DNA from: CAYWNK01 sp047639615
GTDB lineage: Bacteria; Planctomycetota; UBA1135; GCA-002686595
Assembly: GCA_047639615.1 (NCBI GenBank)
Contig: JBLIOL010000136.1
Location: 1-13,525 of the forward strand
Direction of reading: 5' to 3'
Length of the DNA stretch: 13,525 nucleotides
The notes under the pieces are model-generated. The model made no database searches. It was not told the origin of the DNA and worked only from the letters and a program-made list of their open reading frames with translations. This document shows, in pieces, positions 6,518 through 12,196 of this stretch. The first letter of the stretch is position 1. Each line of letters begins with the position of its first letter. Position numbers and translations under genes: made by a program.

Positions 6518-7282
6518 CTAGGGCGTTCGCTTTTGAAAGGCGCTCAGACCGATGGCGTAGGTCACGATGTTGACCAGCAGTAGCGGTGCGCAGATGCGCC
6601 AGTCGAGGCTCGTGTGTCTCAGGATCCACGCGAAGGCCTCGATGTCCACCAGGCGGAAGGCGGAGTACTGCGTGATCGTCTTGACCATGTAGATGGAGAA
6701 CTGGAAGATGCTCAGGAAGAGCATCACGAAGGCGATCTTGAGCGGCTGGGATGAGAAGGCCGAGAGCATGAAGACCGTCGAGTAGAACGCGCCGATGAAG
6801 AGCGACTCGTGGATGCTGCACAGCACCAGGTGGTCGTAGCGCATGCTCTCGTCGATCAGACTGAGCAGGGCCGGGATGGTCAGGCTGCTGAGCATGATCG
6901 CAATCCAGATCGCCGCTTGGCCGCCGAGCCAGCGCTCGGTGTAGAGCCGCAGGCGGCTAACGGGCCGCGCGAGCCAGATCTCGAGGGTTCCGCGCTGGGC
7001 CTCGCCGGCGATGGCGCCCATGCCGAAGAGCACCGCAGCGGCTGCGCCGAGCACATTGCAGCCCTTGAAGAAGTGCTGCCCGACCACGTAACCGGGTACG
7101 CGCATCATGGCGATCAGGTCGATCTGGTCCGCGAGCATGGGCATCGGCGAGGCGAGCCTCTTGAGTGCGCCCATGTTCTCTTCGAAGGCCGGCCACCAGA
7201 TGATGGCCAAGACCAGCATGACCTCCAGCAGCAGGAACATGGAGGCGCCGAAGACCAGGTAGGTGCGCGTTTGGCGTGCCAT
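6518..7282 (-). CDS. ABC-2 type transporter permease
   Basis: 254 residues with about six hydrophobic segments: near 9-30, 74-93, 121-143, 156-175, 182-200 and 230-249. Between the second and third lies GEAQRGTLEIWLARPVSRLRL (93-113), the cytoplasmic coupling segment typical of ABC-2 permeases, where family members read GE..GTLE.LLA.PVSR. A loop of about 40 residues after the first membrane segment (31-73) probably faces outward. It forms the membrane half of an exporter with the ATPase encoded immediately upstream: the ATPase stop and this start overlap as TGATG, and a weak GAGGG lies 6 bp before the ATG. The substrate is unknown; such pairs export drugs, lipids or polysaccharides, or act in membrane repair and gliding. 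Confidence 0.88.
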   Translation of the reverse strand: MARQTRTYLVFGASMFLLLEVMLVLAIIWWPAFEENMGALKRLASPMPMLADQIDLIAMMRVPGYVVGQHFFKGCNVLGAAAAVLFGMGAIAGEAQRGTLEIWLARPVSRLRLYTERWLGGQAAIWIAIMLSSLTIPALLSLIDESMRYDHLVLCSIHESLFIGAFYSTVFMLSAFSSQPLKIAFVMLFLSIFQFSIYMVKTITQYSAFRLVDIEAFAWILRHTSLDWRICAPLLLVNIVTYAIGLSAFQKRTP

Positions 7283-8232
7283 CAGGTGCCCTCGACCCCG
7301 TAGAGATTACGGTAGAGCTCCTGCAGGGAGATGCGGCCGTGTTCGACGGAGCGCGGGCTTGGCAGGTCAACGAGTGCGCCTAGCGCCTGTAGGAACGGGC
7401 GCGGGTCCGCGCTGGCGAGCATGGCCACCAGGCGCGTATCCACGCTGCGTAGTTCGGCCAGGCCGGCCTGCTCTAGTCCGTGGGCTTCGAGGGCGCTGCG
7501 CACGCTGGCTGCTTGCTCGGCGCTGGCGTAGTCCACGCGCGCCAGGCGCGCGGCGCGGCTGGAGACTTCGGCGGCGGACTCGTCGGCGATGCAGCGGCCG
7601 GAGTTCATGAACACCAAGCGATCGCAGGCGGCGTCCACTTCGCCCAAGTGATGGGAGGAGAGCAGGATCGTCGTGCCGCGTTCTACGTCCGCGCGCAGTA
7701 CTTCGAGCACTTGGCTGCGCTTGGATGGATCCAGACCTTCGGTGAGCTCGTCGAGGATGCGCACGGGCACGTCCGGGGCCATGGCGGCGGCGAAAGCTAG
7801 CTGGCGTTTCATGCCGTGGCTGTAGCCGCGTACGTGGCGCTCGAGGGGGATCTGCATGTCCGCAGCTAGTGCCTTGGCGCGTTTGAGGGCAGCCCGCGGG
7901 CGGCCGCGCAGGAACCAGCGTAGGTGTTCGTCCCCGCTGAGTTCGCCGTAGAGGTGCAGCTCGCCGGGGGCGTAGGCCACGCGCTTGCGAATGGCCGTGC
8001 CGTCGCCCACCAGAGCTTGGCCAGCCACCGTGATCTGGCCGGCGTCGGGGCGCACCAGGCCTACCAGGCAGCGCATCAGGGTGCTCTTGCCGGAGCCATT
8101 GGGACCCAACAGGCCGGTGATGCCGCCGGGGCCCACCTGCAGATCCAGGGGGTGCAGGGCCACGTGCTCGCCGAAGCGGCGGGTGAGGCCGCTGGCCACA
8201 ATGGTGGCAGCGGTGATCGTCTCGGCGGGCAT
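7282..8232 (-). CDS. ABC transporter ATP-binding protein
   Basis: The 316-residue protein has one nucleotide-binding domain (about 10-225) and a C-terminal extension of some 90 residues, as is usual for ATPases paired with ABC-2 permeases. Walker A is GPNGSGKST (43-51). The Q-loop region reads VAYAPGELHLYGELSG (86-100), with the APGE variant common in this group in place of a classical Gln. The signature is YSHGMKRQ (137-144). Walker B ends in RILDE (158-162), and the switch His is H194 in LSSHHL. The D-loop region reads DELTEGLDP where DEPTxGLDP is usual, so the proline is Leu163. The ATG at 8232 lies only 20 bp from the start codon of the divergent kinase-like gene. The permease gene is coupled downstream. 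Confidence 0.92.
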   Translation of the reverse strand: MPAETITAATIVASGLTRRFGEHVALHPLDLQVGPGGITGLLGPNGSGKSTLMRCLVGLVRPDAGQITVAGQALVGDGTAIRKRVAYAPGELHLYGELSGDEHLRWFLRGRPRAALKRAKALAADMQIPLERHVRGYSHGMKRQLAFAAAMAPDVPVRILDELTEGLDPSKRSQVLEVLRADVERGTTILLSSHHLGEVDAACDRLVFMNSGRCIADESAAEVSSRAARLARVDYASAEQAASVRSALEAHGLEQAGLAELRSVDTRLVAMLASADPRPFLQALGALVDLPSPRSVEHGRISLQELYRNLYGVEGT

Positions 8233-8239
8233 CTGGCGT

Positions 8240-8246
8240 TACCGTA
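8240..8246. promoter_or_regulatory. Overlapping bidirectional -10-like element
   Basis: The heptamer TACCGTA reads TACCGT on the plus strand (8240-8245, 7 bp before the GTG at 8253) and TACGGT on the minus strand (8246-8241, 8 bp before the ATG at 8232). Both fit TAnnnT. No convincing -35 is found on either side. With only 20 bp between the two divergent start codons there is little room for leaders, so either both mRNAs are nearly leaderless or one start lies further inside its gene. Confidence 0.35.
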
Positions 8247-8252
8247 CGCAGC

Positions 8253-9035
8253 GTGGAAGACGCACGCACTCTCCGGCTATTGAAACGAGACGCCCTGGGT
8301 TGGGTTGAGCTCGTGGAATTGGAAGGGGTCCCACTGGTGCGACGGGTGGCGGCTGGCGGCCGCATTCCGGGCTCGGGCTGGGCGGCGAGGATCCTGCTGC
8401 GGCGCGAGCGGCGGGCTCTGGAAGCTATCGGCCGACACCCGGATGAGGGGCTGCCCGGACTGCGCTTGGTGTGCGATGCCCGTGTGGATGGGTTGCTTGG
8501 GCCGGAAGGTCAGCAGTTGCGCTCCAAGCAGATGTTGGTGCGCACCTTCGCCGAGGGCGCGCCCCTGCACGAGGCCGCGAGCTTGCCCCGGGACTTCTTC
8601 GACCTGCTCGATCGGGCTGTCGAGGCCTTGCACGCGTCCGGTGTGTGCCACAACGACCTGCACAAGGAGCAAAACCTGGTGGTCGGGCCAGAGGGCCGGC
8701 CGTGCTTGATCGACTTCCAATTGGCGAGCGTGCACAACCGCCGTGGGCGCTCCTTCAAGGCGCGTTGTGCCGAGGACCTACGCCACGTGCAGAAACATCG
8801 GCGGCGCTACACTCGCGATGGGCGCGGTCCCGACGAGGCTGGCGTGCAGCACGGAGCAGGCCTGGGCAAGCGCCGGGGCCCTGTGGCTTGGGCTTGGATG
8901 CGCTTTGCCAAGCCGGCCTACAACGTCCTCACTCGGCGCATCCTGCGCACCAGGGATGGGGAGCAACGACGCCCCTCCAGCGGTCCCTGGCCCGAGTGGG
9001 TGGCCCCTGTGGGCCCGCTCACGTCCCGGGAATAG
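8253..9035 (+). CDS. Protein-kinase-like (RIO/LPS-kinase-type) phosphotransferase
   Basis: 260 residues from a GTG start. The fold is a small kinase-like domain: an N-terminal beta sheet (WVELVELEGVPLVRRV, about 17-32), a helix-C-like segment RERRALEAIG with Glu52, a hinge near MLVRTFAEGAPLHE (94-107), then the catalytic loop HNDLHKEQN (133-141) with Asp135 and Asn141, and the metal-binding LIDFQLA (152-158) with Asp154. This D-F-Q form is found in RIO-like and lipopolysaccharide-kinase-like proteins rather than in eukaryotic-type Ser/Thr kinases (DFG). A basic segment follows (KHRRRYTRD), and the C-terminus beyond residue 205 may be flexible. There is no membrane segment. The target could be a protein, a sugar or a lipid-linked glycan. 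The gene is divergent from the ABC exporter and 66 bp before trkA. Confidence 0.7.
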   Translation: MEDARTLRLLKRDALGWVELVELEGVPLVRRVAAGGRIPGSGWAARILLRRERRALEAIGRHPDEGLPGLRLVCDARVDGLLGPEGQQLRSKQMLVRTFAEGAPLHEAASLPRDFFDLLDRAVEALHASGVCHNDLHKEQNLVVGPEGRPCLIDFQLASVHNRRGRSFKARCAEDLRHVQKHRRRYTRDGRGPDEAGVQHGAGLGKRRGPVAWAWMRFAKPAYNVLTRRILRTRDGEQRRPSSGPWPEWVAPVGPLTSRE

Positions 9036-9044
9036 GGTTTCCGG

Positions 9045-9064
9045 GCCCAGGGACAATCCTGGGC
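9045..9064 (+). terminator. Hairpin between the kinase-like gene and trkA
   Basis: gcccagg (9045-9051) and cctgggc (9058-9064) form a perfect 7-bp GC-rich stem with the 6-base loop gacaat, starting 9 bp after the kinase-like stop. It may terminate the upstream gene. There is no T-tract (tatggcgg follows), so a role as a leader structure of trkA is also possible. Confidence 0.4.
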
Positions 9065-9087
9065 TATGGCGGAGGGGGAGCGTGTCC

Positions 9088-9093
9088 TACCCT
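9088..9093 (+). promoter_or_regulatory. Candidate -10 element of trkAH
   Basis: TACCCT lies 8 bp before the trkA ATG at 9102. No convincing -35 is present at the usual distance. A purine run GGAGGGGG (9071-9078) lies more than 20 bp from the ATG, too far to act as its ribosome binding site. The call rests mainly on similarity to the other start-proximal hexamers in this window. Confidence 0.25.
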
Positions 9094-9101
9094 GCGGCCC
9101 C

Positions 9102-10436
9102 ATGAATATTGTCATCGTAGGCGCCGGGGAGGTTGGCTACCACCTGGGCTCGATCCTATCCCGCGAGGGTCATAGCGTGACGGTGGTGGACCCTGACCCG
9201 GCCAAGGGCCGGCGTTTGCAGGAGTCCTTGGATGTGCAGGCCATGATCGGCGACGGCACCCGGGCTAGCGTGCTGACCCAGGCGGGCGCCTCCAAGGCGG
9301 ATCTGGTGGTGGCGGTTACGGACGACGATCACGTGAACATGCTGGTGTGTGTGCTCAGCAAGCAGCTGGGCGCCAAGCGTAGAATTCTGCGCCTGAAGGA
9401 CACCAGCCAGCTCGAGGGCTATCGCTACTTCTACAAGCACGCCCTCGGCTTCGACGTGGTGCTCTCCACGGAGGAGCAAGCGGCGGAGGAGATCCTCTCC
9501 ACCGTGCGCGAACGACACGCCCTGCAGGTGGAGAGCTTCGCCGATGGTCGCGTGCAGCTACGTCGCCTGCGCCTGCGCGAGGACTCGGAACTGACCAGCG
9601 CCAAGCTCTCGGAGCTGCGCCTACCGGAGGGTGTGCTGGTGACCGCCGTGCAGCGCGCCGAGCGCTTCTTCCTACCCTCGGGCGATGACTCCCTAGAGGT
9701 CGGCGATCAGGTCTTCTTCATCGGCTCCTCGCAACCGCTCGACGCGGTCGAGCAGTTGGCCGGCGAGAAGGCCGACTGGCACCGCAGCGTGGTGATCATG
9801 GGCGCCGGCGGTATCGGCCGCCAACTCGCGCGCAAGCTGCGCGGAACACCGGGCCTCTCCATTCGCGTGATCGAGCGTGAACCGAAACGCGCGCGCGCCT
9901 TGGCCGCCGAGGTGGGCGCCGGTGTACTGGTGCTCGAAGGCGACGCCACCGACCTTGACCTCCTGCTCGAGGAGCACATCGGCCAGGCCAACGTATTCAT
10001 CGCTACCACCGGCGACGACGAGGACAACATGGTCGCCTGTCAGCTCGCGCGCTCCCTCGGCGTTGAGCGCACGGTGGCCATGGTGGGCAAGGCCAGCTAC
10101 CGCCAAATCTACGACCTGCTCGGAATCGACCAGGCCATCTCGCCGCGCATCCTGGTGGCGAACTCTATTCTGCGCTTCGTGCGTTCCGGCTCGCCGGCGG
10201 CTATCGCCGTTATCGGCGACGGCAAGGCTGAGGTCTTGGAGCTGAAGGTGCACATGAAGGAACCCACCAAGATCAAGGCTCTGGACTTGCCCAAGGGCGC
10301 TGTGATCGGCGCGCGCGTGCGCGGGGATGCGGTCTTGGTGCCTTCCGGAGACGACACGGTCGCCGACGGCGATCAGGTGATCGTCTTCAGCCTGCCCGAA
10401 AACCTAGCGGCCATCGAACGCCTCTTCGGGGCGTAA
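9102..10436 (+). CDS. trkA: Trk potassium uptake regulatory subunit TrkA
   Basis: 444 residues, close to the usual TrkA length, in the tandem RCK-N/RCK-C/RCK-N/RCK-C arrangement. The first Rossmann domain opens with MNIVIVGAGEVG (GxGxxG at 7-12) and ends strand 2 in Asp30, which suits NAD(H) binding. The second has VVIMGAGGIG (GxGxxG at 234-239) with an acidic residue near 258. The RCK-C lobes end in LEVGDQVFFIG (198-208) and VADGDQVIVFS (420-430). TrkA is a cytoplasmic ring that binds nucleotides and gates the TrkH channel. The ATG at 9102 is chosen over 9066 because family members begin directly with this MxIxIxGAG strand. trkH follows 7 bp after the stop. Confidence 0.95.
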   Translation: MNIVIVGAGEVGYHLGSILSREGHSVTVVDPDPAKGRRLQESLDVQAMIGDGTRASVLTQAGASKADLVVAVTDDDHVNMLVCVLSKQLGAKRRILRLKDTSQLEGYRYFYKHALGFDVVLSTEEQAAEEILSTVRERHALQVESFADGRVQLRRLRLREDSELTSAKLSELRLPEGVLVTAVQRAERFFLPSGDDSLEVGDQVFFIGSSQPLDAVEQLAGEKADWHRSVVIMGAGGIGRQLARKLRGTPGLSIRVIEREPKRARALAAEVGAGVLVLEGDATDLDLLLEEHIGQANVFIATTGDDEDNMVACQLARSLGVERTVAMVGKASYRQIYDLLGIDQAISPRILVANSILRFVRSGSPAAIAVIGDGKAEVLELKVHMKEPTKIKALDLPKGAVIGARVRGDAVLVPSGDDTVADGDQVIVFSLPENLAAIERLFGA

Positions 10437-10443
10437 TCCAGGC

Positions 10444-11997
10444 ATGAACCTGCGCGCCGTCGGACGTTTGCTAGGCGTCGTCATCCTGCTGATGGCGTGC
10501 TTCCTCTTGATCCCCGCCTGCGTGGCGATCGGATTCAAGAACTACGGCACGGCGATCGACTTTCTGATCAGCGCCACCATCACCGGTGTGCTGGCAGGTG
10601 CGTTGGCCTATCTCTGCCGGCGCAAGTCTCCGGCGGTGGTGGGGGCGCCGGACTACTTCCGTCGGGAGGGGCTGGCCGTGGTGGGGCTCTCGTGGCTCGT
10701 GGGTGGACTCTCAGGAGCCTTGCCCTACCTGGTGCACGGCACCTTCGGGCCTTTCTCACTGGCTTCCTGCGTCGACTCCTACTTTGAAGCGGTTTCTGGC
10801 CTAACCACCACGGGTTCGACCGTCATGTCGGCGGCGCAGATCGACGGCATGGATCCGGCCATCGCCTTCTGGCGCTCGTTCAGTCACTGGCTGGGTGGCT
10901 TCGGTATCGTGATGGTCTTTGTGGTGCTCTTCCCCACGGGCGGCCGCAGTCTGTTCCGCTCGGAGGTGCCGGGCGTGGCCCGGGAAGCGGGCCATAGCCG
11001 CGTGCGTGATAGCGCTCTGACTCTGATGCGCATCTATGTGGGCTTCACCGTCCTGGAGCTGATCATGCTGCTGGCGGCGGGCATGAATGGCTTCGATGCC
11101 CTGCTGCATACCCTGGGGACAATCCCCACAGGCGGTTTCTCGAACCACTCATCGAGTATCGCGCACTTCGATTCGGTTTCGATCGAGGTCATCATCACCC
11201 TGTTCATGTTCCTCTGCGGGTTCAACTTTGGCCTGTACGAGACCCTGATCAGGGTCGGGCCGCGGCCCTTCCTGCGCAGGCTCTGGGGTTCTAGCGAGGC
11301 GCGCTGGTATGCGGGCATCGCGCTCTTTGCGTCGCTGTTCGTGGCATCGGTATTGTGGTTCGATGGGGGCACGAATGGTGGCCCACCGCCCGGACAAGAG
11401 GCGGGCTGGAAGGACTACTCGAACTTCTGGACCTGCCTCCGGGATAGCTCATTCCTGACGGTCTCCATGCAGACCTCCACGGGCTATGGCTCGGCCAACT
11501 ACGACCTCTGGCCGCAGATCGCCCGTGTGATGATGATGTTCCTGGCAGTCTCCGGCGCCTGCGCCGGTTCCACCGGCGGCGGCATCAAGATGGTGCGGAT
11601 CCTGGTGATCGCCAAGGCCGCCATCAATGGCGTGCGGCGCTTCAGTCGGCCGCGGGCGATTCACGCCGTGCGCATCGATGGGCAGACCCTGGACGATGGC
11701 GTGGTGGCCTCGATCACCGGCTACTTCGCCCTGTGGGTGCTGGTCTTCATGGGCGGAACCCTGTTCCTGTCCTGCTTCTCGATCGGTGGCAAACCGGTGG
11801 ACCTGGTCACCGCGGGAACCGCTGTGCTGGCGACGCTCAACAACATCGGGCCGGGCTTGGCCAAGGTTGGGCCCTTCATGAACTTCGCTGAGCTTCCGGC
11901 TCTAGCGAAGCTCGTCCTAACAGGCTTCATGATCCTGGGCCGGCTCGAGTTCTACGCCATGGTGGCGCTCTTCGTGCCGAGCTTCTGGCGCCGCTAG
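10444..11997 (+). CDS. trkH: Trk-type potassium transporter membrane subunit TrkH
   Basis: The 517-residue polytopic membrane protein has four membrane-pore-membrane repeats. The four selectivity-filter segments are visible: SGLTTTGST (118-126), TIPTGGFSNHSS (226-237), TSTGYGS (344-350) and LNNIGPG (465-471). The conserved intramembrane loop that gates the pore is SGACAGSTGGGIKMVR (370-385). N-terminal membrane segments lie near 8-30 and 38-57. It imports K+ together with TrkA, and the 7-bp spacing to trkA shows one operon. The TAG stop (11995-11997) is the last part of a CTAG that borders a palindromic element, so the 3' end of the gene coincides exactly with the element boundary; the C-terminus EFYAMVALFVPSFWRR looks normal for the family. 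Confidence 0.95.
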   Translation: MNLRAVGRLLGVVILLMACFLLIPACVAIGFKNYGTAIDFLISATITGVLAGALAYLCRRKSPAVVGAPDYFRREGLAVVGLSWLVGGLSGALPYLVHGTFGPFSLASCVDSYFEAVSGLTTTGSTVMSAAQIDGMDPAIAFWRSFSHWLGGFGIVMVFVVLFPTGGRSLFRSEVPGVAREAGHSRVRDSALTLMRIYVGFTVLELIMLLAAGMNGFDALLHTLGTIPTGGFSNHSSSIAHFDSVSIEVIITLFMFLCGFNFGLYETLIRVGPRPFLRRLWGSSEARWYAGIALFASLFVASVLWFDGGTNGGPPPGQEAGWKDYSNFWTCLRDSSFLTVSMQTSTGYGSANYDLWPQIARVMMMFLAVSGACAGSTGGGIKMVRILVIAKAAINGVRRFSRPRAIHAVRIDGQTLDDGVVASITGYFALWVLVFMGGTLFLSCFSIGGKPVDLVTAGTAVLATLNNIGPGLAKVGPFMNFAELPALAKLVLTGFMILGRLEFYAMVALFVPSFWRR

Positions 11998-12174
11998 GAG
12001 CGTGTCGCACATAGCCAACTTCGCGAGCCACGCCAACTTCGCGAGCCACGCGCCCTAATCCGCGATGCTGCGTTGCACCAAACCCCAGGTAGCTACGGTT
12101 ACGAGGGTCTTGGCGCGCCTTGCCTCGCGAAAAATGGCACATGCCTCGCAAACTCGGCTATGCGCGACACGCTC
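11998..12174. mobile_element. MITE-like palindromic element with 19-bp terminal inverted repeats
   Basis: The left end gagcgtgtcgcacatagcc (11998-12016) is matched in inverted orientation by 12156-12174 with one mismatch in 19. CTAG directly flanks both ends (11994-11997 and 12175-12178) and would be a 4-bp target duplication. The interior continues as an imperfect palindrome centred near 12085: tcgcgagcca-type motifs lie in both arms, gcgcc (12050-12054) pairs with ggcgc (12112-12116), and cgttgcacc (12071-12079) partly pairs with ggtagctacg (12088-12097). No coding capacity is seen. It may also act as a terminator between convergent trkH and the propeller-like gene. That it is mobile is inference; no other copy lies in the window. 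Confidence 0.55.
12014..12049 (+). repeat. Two perfect tandem copies of an 18-bp repeat
   Basis: The unit gccaacttcgcgagccac occurs at 12014-12031 and again at 12032-12049 without change, and a further gc follows. It lies inside the left arm of the palindromic element. The opposite arm carries two diverged counterparts (tgcctcgcga at 12121-12130 and tgcctcgcaa at 12143-12152), so the duplication probably arose before or with the palindrome. Confidence 0.8.
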
Positions 12175-12196
12175 CTAGCGGCCTGCTAGGTCCGCG

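Noticed and set aside
9066..9101. Upstream ATG for trkA adding 12 residues
   Set aside because: TrkA proteins begin directly with the first Rossmann strand, and the extra residues are unrelated to the family; the ATG also lies next to a hairpin.
12014..12049. CRISPR-like repeat
   Set aside because: Only two copies, directly abutting with no spacer, inside a palindromic element.
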